The notes below the pieces were generated by a model, which saw only the letters and a list, made by a program, of their open reading frames with translations, was not told where the DNA came from and made no database searches. From Heterocephalus glaber (taxonomy: Eukaryota; Chordata; Mammalia; Rodentia; Bathyergidae): DNA of 64,000 bases. Position numbers and translations under genes: made by a program. The stretch is from NCBI RefSeq assembly GCF_000247695.1, contig NW_004624854.1, positions 1,230,934-1,294,933 on the forward strand. Direction: 5' to 3'. Shown in pieces: positions 32,091-43,490 of this stretch (position 1 is the stretch's first letter; every line of letters starts with the position of its first letter).

Positions 32091-32734
32091 TTTAAAAGAA
32101 CTCTGCCAACATAAAGAAGTTCCTATCTTCTTAATCACTCTTCTTTTTTGCAGGTTTTGTGGGCATGTTTTCCCTCGGGGACTCCTCGCCTGGGAGACCC
32201 AGGAGACAGAGCAGAGCTCTTTCCTCCTGGACTCTGACCCCAGCAAGGCACAGCCTTCCCTTCTGGGCCCTGAGGTGGGCTCAGCTGCAGCTCGCTGCTC
32301 CTGTGCAATCCATCCTGGACCCGGAGCCGGAAGCATATGGACAGCTGTGAATGAAGCCACACTGACCACTTCACCTAGACAATGCAAGTTGGGGGAGCAC
32401 AGCTGTGGAGCTGGGCTCTGCTCAGGGTTTTATGTTCATTCCCAAGCTCGGCCCTCATCACACCTTCCAGAGGCTGCGCATTGGCACCTCCATTTCCTGA
32501 GTGGGGATTTGTGGTTTCAAGGGACAAAGGTAAAAAGTGCACAGGAGCAGGATTCAAATCAGGTCCAGAAACCATTTTTCTTACTGCTCCTTCAAACCTT
32601 CCCCTCCCCAAATCTGCCAGGAAATGAAACGGCGGAGACAGCCTGACACCATGACGGTAAAGGCAACAGAATTTGCCGCATGTGTTAGGCTTTTGCTTCC
32701 AAACAGATACAGGTGAGGTACGTGATGATTTTTT
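32091..32734. other. Unique DNA with overlapping frames
   Basis: A 206-codon plus-strand frame (32026-32646) begins in ID sequence, and four other frames overlap it. No domain. Non-coding is most likely. Confidence 0.35.
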
Positions 32735-32880
32735 ATATTATGGTGTTGTGTTTTGGAGACTCTGTGTCCCAGCTGGCTGTGAACACACCATGCAACCCAG
32801 GCTCACCACAAACTGGAGATCTCCCTGCCTCAACCTCCTGAGTGTTGGGATTACAGGCTTGCAACACCCAGCACATATTG
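32735..32880 (-). mobile_element. B1 SINE, diverged
   Basis: Reverse B1: 'gtgttttggagactctgtg', 'caacctcctgagtgttggg', ending 'ttgcaacacccagc'. Confidence 0.75.
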
Positions 32881-33056
32881 ATGTTTTAAAATAAATTATA
32901 CCAGTGAAAAAACAACAACAACAACAAAAAAACAAAATAAAATAAATTATACCTACACAACACTTTCTCAAAGTATGTGTAAGCATCTAAGAAATGTCAT
33001 TATTGATTCAAATGAAAAAAAAACAGTAAAGTGTACTCAGTGTAGTAGAGTGGGGT

Positions 33057-33228
33057 GAGCTGAACAGGGAGGCATGTCTATAATCACAGCTACTCAGAAG
33101 GCTGAGGCAGGAGGGTCTCAAGCTTGAGGCATCTTAGACAACTTAGCAAGATCTTGTTTCCAAAAGACCTGTAGCACTTGCCTGGAATGCACAAGGCCCT
33201 GGGTCCTATCTCCAGTAGCAAAATGAAA
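33057..33228 (+). mobile_element. B1-dID composite SINE
   Basis: A B1 body ('cagctactcagaaggctgag' to 'gatcttgtttccaaaag') is followed by an ID lacking its 5' end, 'tgtagcacttgcctggaatg' and 'ccctgggtcctatctcc'. Confidence 0.65.
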
Positions 33229-34168
33229 GAATGAAGTTCATAGGGAGGATGGTTAAAATGTCAGATAAATATTATAAACAAAAGAATAAAAAAAGCAGCG
33301 TCCTGAATTGCTTTCACTTGTCTTTAGCTTAAAGGCAAATTGGCTAATATTTCTGTTATTCCACAAATAACAAAAAAGCAAGCATGAAGCCTTTCGTGGC
33401 ATAATGTACCCAAGTATGGAATCACTTCAAAGAGCAGAGCATGAAACATCAGCTGCTCTGCCTGTGCAGGAGAGAGCTGCGGCAGCCCTGGGTCCGAGAA
33501 TTCCACCCTGTGGGCGGCTCTTTGATTCCTGCACACCCAGGGCTGCAGGGAAAACTTCCTCTGGGCCTCCTCTGCATTTGTTGAGTTTCTCCTGTAGAAG
33601 ACAAGCCAAGAACAAGACTCATATCTTTGCAGTGCCTTACTTTTTGATGAAGACGGCCTGGAATCAGTTCATTCACTCTTAAATTAAGCCACCATTTGTT
33701 ACTTAGAGAGTTGTAACCCGGCCTGTGTGACTCCAGGTTCTTCCAGGTAAAGCCGGGCAGAATTCCAAGGAGGTGGCTTTGTTAGTTTCCTCTTCCTATT
33801 GCTGTCCTGAGATTGCTTAATGTTAATCTGAAGTGAAAGTTTTATGGTAAGACAAGAATGTTCTCCTGGCTGGTGGTGGAATCACCCAGTGGGCAGGTGT
33901 CTGGGGTCAGGCTGGGCCCTCGCTTCCTGTCCTGTACCTACAAACACATCTGGGTGGGCTCGGCTTTGACATGGTAAGGAAATCATCGCAAACTCACCAG
34001 GACTTCAGTGCCCTGCCTGCCTGCTGAGCTCCTGACAAAGCCTGCAGTAAGCAGACCCCTTGGTATGTTCACCTCGGGTGCCTTCTCCTCTCGATGTCTG
34101 AGGACGGTCGTTTCCTTTACCAGGGATCTGGCGCTGCTCGTGCGACCACCCCAACCATCTCCACACAC
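33229..34168. other. Unique DNA
   Basis: No gene. A 'gttagtttcctcttcctattg' stretch near 33782 recalls the reversed end of an MLT1-type LTR, but the rest does not confirm it. Confidence 0.3.
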
Positions 34169-34256
34169 TGTGTTATTTTTTTTTCTTTTTTTTTTGGTAC
34201 CGGGGATTGAACTCGGGTTCTTGTGCTTGTGCAGCAGGCAGCAAAACCACTGGTTA
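34169..34256 (-). mobile_element. ID SINE, 5' end missing
   Basis: Reverse: poly-T, 'ggtaccggggattgaactcg' and 'gcaggcagcaaaaccactgg'. The final 'gagctaaatccc' part is lost. Confidence 0.88.
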
Positions 34257-36106
34257 TTTCTGAGAACAATTCCCAGCTGACTGCTGCATGGAACCCCTGC
34301 ACACGTTTCAGCCCTTAATCCTTATTTTTGCACATAAATCTCCTTCCTGTTCTGCTTCTCCGGGTTTAATGCTTTCTATTGTCTTAGGACTCCCTAGATT
34401 TTAATTCACATTTTTAAATTCCTTTTGTAAAAAAAAAAAAAGAATCTTGCTTCTCCCTTTTAATTGGTAGCCACTTTCTGCTACCTTTGGGCCTGCACTG
34501 GGTCTGGTTTCCCACGAGGCACACTTCCAGCTCCGAAACTCCTGGGGAGGGATTCCGATTCCCTACATACCTGAAGGCGCTGTTATCCGAAAACGGAGTC
34601 TTAAAGGAAACACCCACTGCTTGCCCAGTGCCCAGGCTCTGCTGAACTCCACGGCCAGCCAGTGGCCAGCGAGCAGATCTCACCCTCGGAGATCCTGCCT
34701 GTGCATCCTTACCTGTTACTCCTGCACTCGGCTGTGGTGGTGGCAGGAGTCTCTGAGGCCCAGGGGCTGTGGGGACCACAGGGGGAAGCAGGTGACTCCT
34801 AGGTCTGCATCATTTACCTCCTCCAGGGCCGAGGGCCAAGGGCTTCAGACCCCGAGCTGGGGCTGCTGCTCTGGAAAGGGGCTTCGTGCTCTGGTCCCAG
34901 CTGGAGGATCTGGGCTGACCCTCTTAACCTTCCAGGCTGCTAACCTATTCTCTGGTGCCAGGAAGCCTTGGGGTGCACATCCGACCTCCACATGTAATGT
35001 GCTTTATGCAGCTGTGATGATCTAGCCTTATATGTATGCGCCCATGAGCTCACCTTCCCTAGGAGCTGAGAGAGATTAGGCTGGCATGCCCACACTTCCT
35101 GGCAATTACGGTCTGACTTCATGCATGCCTTTATTTCTGCTCTGCATCCAAAAGTTTCTGGGGGTGGGGGGAGATAGAACACAGTCTTTTCACACCACTC
35201 ACGGCACCGTGGCCAGACCCTGCCAGTTTCTCCTCCTCGCTACCGGCCCCTCTCCGAATGTTTGCCTTTCTTTCCTGGAATGGCCACTTTGGAATCGTGC
35301 AAGTTTTGTGTCTCTTTCTGTAGCCTGGCCCATACCCCACCTTGAGTACAGCATTTTGTGCATAGTTGGTCTTGCTTAGTGGCTCCCAACCATAAAGCTA
35401 CGTTTTGCATTTGAAAAGGAAAAAAAAGTGCTGTCCTGTGTATTACTCTGTGGTTTGGGCAGAAAGTGGGATTGAGGAGCATGGGAGAAAGGATGACTCC
35501 TCCGCCTGCCAGAGCCTCTTCCGGGAGCTTCTGGTCTGCTCCCGACCCAGAAACCCAACAGAAAGCAAGCAGCCCGGTGGCGAGGGCCTAGTGGGCAGCT
35601 CCTGCAGGAAGGCTTGCTGTGGCTGGCAGACAGGCACAAGGACCTGTCCCCCCTGATTCTCAAGGACGTGCAAACCAGAGCCAGACTCAGGATCTCCTCC
35701 TTCCGGTCGGATGGGGGTTATCACGGGGCTGTAAGGGTGTGGCGCACCTGAGACCTCCAGCCCAGGGTAGGGATGTAAATAAAGCAGGGCCACCTAATGG
35801 AAACTGTGGAGTCCTCAGAGACCAAAAATAGAACAGCCCTATGATTCAGTAAACCCACTTCCTTATTTATAGCCAAAGGAACTGAAATCTTTAAGAAATG
35901 TCTCCTCGCCCATGTTATTTCACATGTTTAGAACAAAATGCAACTGGATTTAATCATTTCAATGTACACATGTGTCAGAACATCACACTGTACCCCACAA
36001 ACATGTGCAATCAGTATTTTTCCCTTAAAAATAAGACAGAGACTTAAAAACCCTCAAATTCTCATCCTCCCCCAACTGCTGCACTCTCTCTCTCTCTCCC
36101 TCTTTC
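34257..36106. other. 1.85 kb of unique, GC-mixed DNA
   Basis: No SINE was recognised over 1.8 kb. Many frames overlap on both strands (for example 34621-35025 plus, 34414-34779 minus, 35443-35793 minus) without domains. Splice signals cannot be judged without a transcript. Confidence 0.35.
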
Positions 36107-36251
36107 TTTGGTTTTTTTGAGACAGCGTCTCTGTAACTCAGGCTGGCATTGAACTCATTATGTAGCCCAGGCTGGCCTCGAACTCAAGGTGATCTTCCTG
36201 CCTCAGCCTCCAGAGTGCTGAGATTACAGGCGTGCACCACCACGCCTGGCT
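36107..36251 (-). mobile_element. B1 SINE with duplicated core
   Basis: Reverse B1: 'tttttttgagacagcgtctc', 'tatgtagcccaggctggcc' and 'gcaccaccacgcctggc'. It is preceded by a short (TC)n. Confidence 0.93.
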
Positions 36252-36304
36252 CATAATTTTCAGTCATTTCTCTACTCTTCTCATGAAGATTCTGAGTCTT
36301 AAGA

Positions 36305-36655
36305 GTCAACAAAGGGGATCATATCAAATTTGAATCCTGCACAGCAAAGGAAACAACCAAGGAAGCGGAGAGACAGCCTGTAAAACAGGAAAACGTTTTG
36401 CCAGCTATTCCTCAACAGGAGACTACTATCTAGTATAAAGAACTAAAAAATTTAGGCTCCATCAAATAAAAGACCCAGTCAAACAATGAGCATTTGAAAT
36501 GAACAAAACTTCTCAAAAGTACGAATGGCGAAAAGGTACGTGAAAAAATGTGCAGCATCTGGCATGAGAGAAAAGCAAATCGAACACGGAGATTCCTCCA
36601 TGCTCTGGCCAGAACAGCCTTCATGGAGAAATCACAACACAGAAATGCCAGCCAG
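36305..36655 (+). mobile_element. L1 LINE ORF2 C-terminal fragment
   Basis: 'cagcaaaggaaacaaccaagg', 'aaataaaagacccagtcaaac', 'catttgaaatgaacaaaac' and 'gaaaaaatgtgcagcatctgg' parallel the L1 at 3690-4000. Both ends are truncated. Confidence 0.8.
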
Positions 36656-36825
36656 GAGGGGGACTGGGGACGGGGACAACCGTGGACGTCAGTATGGAGT
36701 CCTCAGACGGCGGACAGGGAATCGGGGACTCGGGTCTTTGCAAGTGCGAAGGGCGAAGAGGTGGCAGAAGGGAGTGGGAGGATGGGAATGCGGCGGGGGT
36801 GCCAGCTCCCAAGGGCTGCAGTCCC
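36656..36825. other. Unique GC-rich DNA
   Basis: CpG-containing, with no recognised gene. Confidence 0.25.
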
Positions 36826-36940
36826 CGCGTAGTCCATGCCTGTGACCCCAGCTACTTGAGAGGCTGAGGGACAGGTTCAAGACCAGCTGGCCTCAGACTC
36901 AGACTCAGATCCCCCTGTCTCAGCCTCCCGAAGCCAGGGA
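36826..36940 (+). mobile_element. B1 SINE fragments, plus then minus
   Basis: A plus-oriented 5' B1 half ('gtagtccatgcctgtgacccc' to 'gaggctgaggg') runs into a minus-oriented piece ('ccctgtctcagcctcccgaag'). This is a broken inverted pair. Confidence 0.65.
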
Positions 36941-37790
36941 TGACATGCATGCGCCCGCTGGCCTCCTCTCAGACCGCCTGTCCCTTCTGTCCCTGCCCTG
37001 GCCCACGCTTGCTGACTCCTAAGCTCAGCACGTTTCATAAGCATGGTGCTGGCGACCAGCTGACACTGCACAGAATGCCTCGGGTCGGGCTGGAACGAGG
37101 CTGTCATGGAGGCAACCCCAGGGTGGCCTCTGGTGGCAGCAGGGAAGCCAGAGGCCCAGTCACCGCCCGAGGGCCCTACCCTGCCCTCCACTGCTAGGGC
37201 CAGGGAGGTGTCCAGCACTGGCGGTGGTCACAACTGCAGCCGCTGCGCCCACACATACTGCGTCTTGCCGGTGACCCAGGTCGCCTGCTTGGGTTTCCCC
37301 CGAGTGGCAGCAGCCAGGGGCCCCAGCACAGAGCCAGGGGTTGGCTCCCGAAGTGGGCGGCAGAGGGCTTACGTCCCCAGTGCAGGACACAGGAGGAAGC
37401 CACACTGGGGCCAACCTGCACCACTAGAGTCCCCTTTTCAGGGCTGTGTATGATTCCTCGTGGCATCTGAGGGCTGAGGGTCTATGCTGCTTCCCCTCTG
37501 GGTGCACAGGGGCAGGGATGTCAGACCCAGCTCTGTCCTGGAGTGGGCCCTGCCTTATTGGAGCTGGTGTGTGGCGGGGCCCTGTCCAGCAGTGCAGGGC
37601 CCCAACGCAGGCACGAAGGTCCTTCCCAGTCCTCATCACCAACAGCTCCTGCTGGGCGTGGGGGTGCACACCCGAACCCCAGCACACGGGAGGCAGGGGA
37701 ATCTGAGCTAAAAGCAAGAGAATGACCTGGAAGTGTTTTCACACAGACCTGCACCGGAGAATACTACAGGAGGAGAGGTTTCACAGAGAA
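36941..37790. other. GC-rich unique DNA
   Basis: Many overlapping frames on both strands (36940-37753), Pro/Gly/Ala-rich, no domain. A B1-like trace lies at 37650-37700 ('ggggtgcacacccgaacccc'). Confidence 0.35.
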
Positions 37791-38330
37791 CTGACTTAAA
37801 TTAGTTTCAACTGTTTTAACCCAGAGAAACCCAGGTAATCCTCTCCTGGCTGGCCTCCTCACATATTAAATCGGGAATTATGCAGCTAAATTCTCAGGCT
37901 AAGGCTTGTTTGATTCTGTGGCTTAATTAGAAACACTCAGAGCACCGCAGGCCTGGGTGATGGATTGTGAAGACAGCAGTTACACTAGGGGCCAGAACGA
38001 GCACAACTGGCCGGACCTGATTTCTATCAAGGGCTTCTCAGAGGGAATTAAAAAAGAAAAAGGAGAAAAGGCAGGCTCGAGTGGAGACTGGAATCACAGA
38101 AAGTCAGCGCTGCAGATTTAACGCGGATTAAGTTCGAGGCACTCACTGAGAACACAGAGCTCTGGCCTGGCCGGCGGGCGGGCAAAGTGGATAGTAGCTC
38201 CATAAGAGGCTTCCGGTTTCACTGGGTCACGAGCCTGGCCCAGGAATCCTGAGGGCCTATGGCAGTTTCAAGAGGTGTTGTACAAGTCTCGAGATAAAAT
38301 TACTATCGATTTGCCTGAATTTTAAAAAGA
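37791..38330. promoter_or_regulatory. Candidate conserved regulatory block
   Basis: Repeat-free, with balanced AT content. Homeodomain-like cores include GCTTAATTAG near 37921 and 'gggaattatgcagctaaat' near 37873. Inference from composition and motifs. Confidence 0.33.
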
Positions 38331-38467
38331 AATAAACACAAAATATAGCTGTTGGCAGAACTGTGGAACTACTCCAAAAAGATTGATCGTCTCTATTCCC
38401 AGCACTGCAAGTTTTATTCCTGGGCTACAAATATGACCAATATCTCTTTTTAAAAAAGAGTCATGTA

Positions 38468-38548
38468 GGCTGGGGATTTAGCTCAGTGGTTCCGCCACCT
38501 GCTTTGCAAGCGCAAGATCCCAAGTTCGATCCCCAGTACCAAAAAGAA
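38468..38548 (+). mobile_element. ID SINE, young type
   Basis: 'ggctggggatttagctcagt', 'ttccgccacctgctttgcaag' and 'gttcgatccccagtacc'. A-rich tail. Confidence 0.93.
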
Positions 38549-38566
38549 AAAAGAAAAAAAAAAGTC

Positions 38567-38728
38567 ATGCAAGATGTGGTAGCACACACCTATAGTCCCG
38601 GCATTCGGGAGGCTGAAGCAGGAGGGTTACCGCAAGTTCGAGGGCAGCCTGGGCTACATAGTGAGTTCAAGGTCAGCCTGAACTATGTAGGAAGACCCTG
38701 CCTCAAAAAATCAGAGGAAAAAAAAAAA
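38567..38728 (+). mobile_element. B1 SINE with duplicated core
   Basis: 'gcaagatgtggtagcacacacc', then 'gggctacatagtgagttc' and 'ggtcagcctgaactatgtag'. A clear example of the internal duplication. Confidence 0.93.
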
Positions 38729-38740
38729 AGAGAGAGTCCT

Positions 38741-38932
38741 GAAGCCAGGAGCAGTGGTGCATGCCTGTCATCCCAGCTACTCAGGAGGCTGAGGCAGGAG
38801 GGTCACAAATTCAAGTCCAGCTGGTAGCTTAGTGAGTTTCCGTCTCAGAACCAAAAACCTGAAATGGTCTGGGGCTGGAGCTCAGTGGAGGCCCTGGTTC
38901 CATCCCCAGCACTCACCCTGCACCCAAACAAA
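38741..38932 (+). mobile_element. B1-dID composite SINE
   Basis: A B1 body ('gccaggagcagtggtgcatgc' to 'tttccgtctcagaacc') is followed by 'ggggctggagctcagtgg' fused to 'ggccctggttccatcccc'. Box A is joined to box B with the middle deleted. Confidence 0.8.
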
Positions 38933-39540
38933 ACTCTCAATACTACCAGGCAACTCTGAAGGATGTACATGAAGCTCTGCATGCAGAAACAGCCGCATTT
39001 ACATTTCCTTGGTGTACACAGAACACTAAGGAAGACCCATGAGGAATTCACAGCAAAGGAAACTATCCCCGGCCACATGGAAGAGACTGACGGGGTGCGG
39101 GACATGTCAGCCCCAACATGGCACCTCTAGACTTGAGAAAGCAGAATCAGGAAGGTCTCTCTGGCCTCCCCATGCCCCTGTCTCCTCCAGCTGGTCCTGG
39201 AAGTCCCCAGACCCCCACTGGGGTGTGTTGTTTCTGGCTTCATTGTCCTGTCCGGTGGAGACTGCCCGAGCACAGCATACACAGGTCTCCCTGATTTCTT
39301 GGATCTTCATTTCCCACGCGGGCCCCGCCCCAGAAAACTTACATTAAATGAATGACACGAGTTTCTCGTTAGTCTATCGTCTGCTACAGGGGTCTCAGCC
39401 AGGAACCTAGAGACAGGAGGAAAAGAAATCTCTCCGCTCGTGCAGAAATAAGAAATCAGCAGTTTGCTACACAGATGGAAAATTCTGCAATATTTGGATC
39501 AAGCAACATACTTCTAAACAGCACACGATAAGAAGAAAAC
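38933..39540. other. Unique DNA
   Basis: Frame 39039-39347 (plus) is open without a domain. No repeats. Confidence 0.3.
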
Positions 39541-39548
39541 AATACTTT

Positions 39549-39740
39549 GAGCTGGGCATGGCAGGACATGCCTGTAATCTCAGCTGCTCAGGAGGCCGAG
39601 GCAGGGCGATCGAAAGTTCAAAGCAGCCAGGACAAGTCAGTGAGACTGTGTCTCAAAATAAAAAATAAAATAAAAAGAGCTGGGTTATGCCTTAATGCTC
39701 CCAGGGTTCAATCCCCGGTGTTGCAAATAAAAGGAAAAGA
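39549..39740 (+). mobile_element. B1-dID composite SINE
   Basis: A B1 ('gagctgggcatggcaggacat' to 'gagactgtgtctcaaaat') is linked by (AAAAT)n to 'gagctgggttatgcc' and 'cagggttcaatccccgg'. Confidence 0.75.
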
Positions 39741-39922
39741 AAAAAGAAAAACCTTGAAATGAATAAAAAATTACAACACAACACAGCAAAAGGTATGGGC
39801 TGCAGCTAGACTAGAGTTGAAGAAGAAATTTACACATGATACTGAATGCTTAAATTAGAAGAGAAGAAAAGTCTACGCTGCATGACCTAAATTTTCACAT
39901 TAAGCTAGAAGAATAAATTAAA

Positions 39923-40072
39923 GCCACCAGATGTGGTGGCGCACACCTGTAGTCCCAGCACTCAGGAGACTGAGGCAGGAGGATCTCCTCGAGTTCAAGG
40001 TCAGCCTGGGCAACATAGGGAGACCCTGCCTAAAAAATAACAATAATAATAATAATAATAATAAATTAATTA
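39923..40072 (+). mobile_element. B1 SINE with (AAT)n tail
   Basis: 'gccaccagatgtggtggcgca' to 'gggagaccctgcctaaaaa', then about ten AAT units (40040-40067) as an expanded tail. Confidence 0.93.
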
Positions 40073-40213
40073 AACCCAAGGTAAACAGGAGGAAGTAAAC
40101 GATAAAAAGAAAACAATACATTAGAAAATGAACAATAATAATCAAAGCTGGAAATAATATGAGCTTATGAATGATAAAAAAAAATCTAGTGTCAATTTCT
40201 TTTCGGCATGTTG

Positions 40214-40306
40214 CTAGGCCCGTTTCTGACTTGGAGGCCAGCCTGGGCTGCACAGTGAGTTCGAGCCCAGCCTGAACTGCAGAGTAAGACCCTGTTTCAA
40301 CAAAAC
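40214..40306 (+). mobile_element. B1 SINE 3' half
   Basis: 'cttggaggccagcctgggctg' then 'gttcgagcccagcctgaactg' and 'aagaccctgtttcaac'. 5'-truncated. Confidence 0.88.
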
Positions 40307-40329
40307 AGGCCAGAAATATTCCAGAAAAG

Positions 40330-40640
40330 ATTTGGAGAATGTGCAGCCTCGGGAGAATGCTGCTGGGACCCGGGAGCGGGATTTCCGAGGGACCGGCCCG
40401 AGCCGCTGCCCTTCCTCCCGGAAGGCGCCCAGCCACAGCGCTGGCTGCCCTCGGGAGTACGGGGAGTGCACTGGAGATTTGTGACAGTTGAAAGACGCTC
40501 CGCTGCTCGAGGTCCCCAGACCCACCCCTCCTCCCTCCTCCGGGCCAGTCCTGCAGCAGCTCGGCAGCTCCCTTTCCCAAGGGGAGGGTCTTTAGTTACT
40601 GTCCCAGCTGCCTCCAGGCCCACAGCTGATTCCAAACGTT
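40330..40640. other. GC-rich, CpG-containing DNA
   Basis: Moderate CpG density without a clear island boundary. The overlapping frames 40297-40866 and 39918-40580 (minus) are chance and include reversed B1 sequence. Confidence 0.35.
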
Positions 40641-40855
40641 TCCCTTCACGGTGCTGTGACCTTGGGGAGGGGCCAGGAGTCACAGGGTGCCACATCCAGT
40701 TCCACATCGGTGAGTAAGGTGGATGAGGACAGCCGCACACTGGTAGGAGCAGGCTTTCCACTGGCTGGCCCTCGGCCACAGTGTTCACTGTATTTTTGAT
40801 CACATCTCGTAAAGACACAGGAAAGAGGATTTCCAGGCTGCCTGAGGAGGGGTGA

Positions 40856-40940
40856 AAGCCAGGCATGGTGCCTCACACCTAGAATCCCAGCACCGGGGAG
40901 GCTGAGGCAGGAAGATTGCATTTCTTGAAAAACAAAACAA
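40856..40940 (+). mobile_element. B1 SINE, truncated
   Basis: 'agccaggcatggtgcctcaca' to 'ggctgaggcaggaagattgc', then an A-rich tail; the 3' half is missing. Confidence 0.88.
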
Positions 40941-41044
40941 AGAATTGTGCAAACCTCGGCCCAGCCCTGCACGCCTTTCCTCCACAGGCTCTGATAGCAA
41001 AGGTGTGGCGATTCCCACTGTGTTAAAAAGGGTTTCCTAGGACC

Positions 41045-41166
41045 TGGGAAGGGGCTGTCCTGTGCATGCCTGTCATCCCAGCACTCGGGAGGCTGAGGCG
41101 GGAGGATCGCCTGCAGTTCAAGATGAGCCTGAGCTACATAGCGAGACACTGTCTCAAACAGACAAG
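41045..41166 (+). mobile_element. B1 SINE
   Basis: 'gctgtcctgtgcatgcctgtc', 'gaggctgaggcgggaggatc' and 'gagacactgtctcaaac'. Confidence 0.9.
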
Positions 41167-41422
41167 ACTGTTAATATTGTGTGACAAAACAGCTTGAGGA
41201 CTGGGACCAGGGTGAAAACACCTGGAGACAGGCAAACTTCCTGGAGATTCCTATCAGCACTAACACAGTAATCTCGGGGGCCCTGGGGAAGTGAGAGTCC
41301 CCCATCAGCCCACCAGGCCCACAGTCACGGCGTGCACTTTGGGGAGTCGGTCTTCACAGCTGTACCCCACCTCTGGTCCCTACTGTTTCTCCTGAAGGTG
41401 TGGCCTTCTGAATCCCATAGGT

Positions 41423-41546
41423 TTCTTTGTTTTGTTTTGTTTTTTGAGACAGGGTCTCACTATGTAGCCCAGGCTGGCCTTGGACTCATGGCTATCCTCC
41501 TGCCTCAGCCTCCTGAGCTTACAGGCGAGCACCACCACGGCCAGCT
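41423..41546 (-). mobile_element. B1 SINE
   Basis: Reverse B1: (TTTTG)n head, 'gagacagggtctcactatg' and 'agcaccaccacggccagc'. A short deletion removes 'agtgctgggat'. Confidence 0.9.
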
Positions 41547-41930
41547 CTGTACCCATCCTTCCTGAGCGGTAGTGTTCAGAAATCTAATCCTGGTGGGGCT
41601 GCCGCATTGGGCAGTGGAAGGGCTTGGATCTGCCCGGACCTGTAAGTCATTTTCTTTATCTTTAAAACTATCCCTTGCTACAGCGAATCTCCAGATGCAA
41701 CACGTGGGAAAGAAAAGGCCATTTAAGAGCAGGAAGCCACCCCAGCAGAGGCCACAGTATAAACTGGGATTTGGCTCTTGTCTTCCTTTTCTAAGTCCCG
41801 TGGCAACGCCTCAGATACGTGAAATGCCACCTGACAATGATAGCTTTGTCTTTCTCCTGCTGTTTGACTTGCATGATTCAATTTGGAAGGGTAGCATCAT
41901 GAAAACTGCACATGGCTTTAAATGTTTTAG
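41547..41930. other. Unique DNA
   Basis: Frame 41572-42015 (plus, 147 codons) is open but runs into SINE sequence. No domain. Confidence 0.3.
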
Positions 41931-42045
41931 CTGTATGTGCATGGTGACATATGCCTGTGATTCAGAATTTGGGAGGGTGAGGGCAGGAGGAGCTCTGAAT
42001 TCACAGCCACATTGAGACCATCTCTCAAAACCCCAACAAACAAGT
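41931..42045 (+). mobile_element. B1 SINE, diverged
   Basis: 'gctgtatgtgcatggtgacat', 'gggagggtgagggcaggag' and 'ccatctctcaaaacccc'. Confidence 0.7.
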
Positions 42046-42850
42046 TTCATCGTGCACACTTCGTATTACACGGACATTAACGTGTACCTACTGCATGGAC
42101 CTTTTCTTTTGGTGGGGGGGCTTTTCCTTCCTAACGTCCCTTTGCATTCTTTTCATGTTCTACTTCGCCCTTTCGAAGCTATTGTGCTGTTCACCGTCCC
42201 TTCCATGGTACGTTGGTTTCCAGCAGAAAATCTGGGCCATCCAGTCCCGAGATCTCTCTGCATGCATCCCCTCCCACGTGCCCAAATGCTTGGGGATTCA
42301 TGACCCAGCACTCCCTAGACCGGCCGGAGCACAGCCTTTGGAGCACTGTCTCGCCCCTCTCATGGGTTTCCTGGAGACAGACGTTCCTGGAGAGCTCCTG
42401 GTCTCAGGCTGCAGTTGGCCGGGAGCTGAGGGCTTCAGCGCATCCACACCTGCACCACCGAGCACGCGGTCGCAATGAAAACTCGTTTGCTCGCTGCTTC
42501 CTTTCTACTGAATCGGGACGCTCATCAGGCAAGTTAGGGTCGGGGGAAGAGCCCTTGCTGGACTGCACCAGGCCTGGGCTGGTGCCAGAATGCAGAAAAT
42601 AAAATAAAATAAAATACAAGCAGCTCGAGCACATCGGTTCTGCGATGGGCGCAGCCTGTCGGCCGCCTCCCAAGGCCGCCTGTGTCCTCAGACGCAGAGA
42701 GGGCCGGGCCCAGGGGATCCCTCGTTACGGAGAGGATCCGGCCGGGCTGGGACAGAGGCCCCAGGGGAAATTGTGGGGGAACATGTGACACAGATGGGGG
42801 GCATCTCGTGAGATTATCTACACCTGACCCATTTTACACACACACAGACC
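42046..42850. other. Unique DNA
   Basis: Several overlapping frames without domains (42095-42602 plus; 42404-42791 minus). An (AAAAT)n of four units lies at 42598-42616. Confidence 0.3.
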
Positions 42851-42852
42851 TA

Positions 42853-42980
42853 GCCAGGCCTGGTGGCACACGCCTATAATCCCAGCGCTCGGAAGGCTGA
42901 GGCAGGAGGATTGCTTCCATTTCAAGGCCAGCCTGAACTGCACAAGGAGACCCGGTCTCAAAAAAACCCAAAACCAAACC
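42853..42980 (+). mobile_element. B1 SINE
   Basis: 'tagccaggcctggtggcacac' to 'gagacccggtctcaaaaa'. Confidence 0.92.
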
Positions 42981-42989
42981 AAAGATCTA

Positions 42990-43142
42990 AACCGGGCCTG
43001 GAGGTCCATGAGGGTAATCCCAGCCCTTTGGGAGGCTGAGGCAGGGTAATTCAGCGAGCCCCTGTCTGAAATTTTGAAAGAGCCGGATAAGCAATTCAGT
43101 GTGAATGCCCAGGGTCCAACCCCCAGACACACACACACACAC
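42990..43142 (+). mobile_element. B1-dID composite SINE with (AC)n tail
   Basis: A shortened B1 ('ctttgggaggctgaggcaggg' to 'cccctgtctgaaattttg') is followed by 'gagccggataagcaattcag' and 'cagggtccaacccccagac'. It ends in a short (AC)n. Confidence 0.7.
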
Positions 43143-43490
43143 CGCCCACCGACGACTCCAGTGTGTAAGGCGCTCTCGCGTCGCTCGCTAGACCTCGCAG
43201 ATGTGGGTTTGTGGGGAAGGAAGTCAGAAGACGGTGACGGGCGGACACGGGACAAACGGACGCCGGAGACTCCAGTGCAGAGGCGGCACCATCTCCCACA
43301 GTCAGAGCCCGGCCGCAGAAACACAAGTCCGAGTCTGCACCACGCGCCCAGCCCAGCCCCGGGCGGTGCGGCCTCGCCACAAACTCGGCAAAACTCACCA
43401 GGCTCGGCGGGCTGCCCAGGGGGTCGCAGGAGCAGGAGAGGCCTCCGGGCTGGAGTCAGGCTGCCGCCCCGGGCGCTCCCTGTTGATTAA
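43143..43490 (-). promoter_or_regulatory. Small CpG island with minus-strand splice donor
   Basis: CpG density is high throughout ('gcgctctcgcgtcgctcgc' and onward). On the minus strand the text CTG|GTGAGT gives a strong 5' splice site, the last exon base being 43399. A minus-strand first exon could therefore lie at about 43400-43500. No coding family is recognised (frame 43395-43592 minus; also 42818-43324 minus, which contains reversed B1). Start site and gene are unknown. Confidence 0.45.

Noticed and set aside
32026..32646. 206-codon plus-strand frame
   Set aside because: It starts in reversed ID sequence and overlaps four other frames; no domain.
33782..33960. Reversed MLT1-type LTR
   Set aside because: Only the first 25 or so bases fit; the following sequence does not keep the order of landmarks.
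39918..40580. 220-codon minus-strand frame with a hydrophobic Leu-rich stretch
   Set aside because: The apparent membrane-like segment is the reverse reading of an (AAT)n B1 tail and the B1 bodies on either side.
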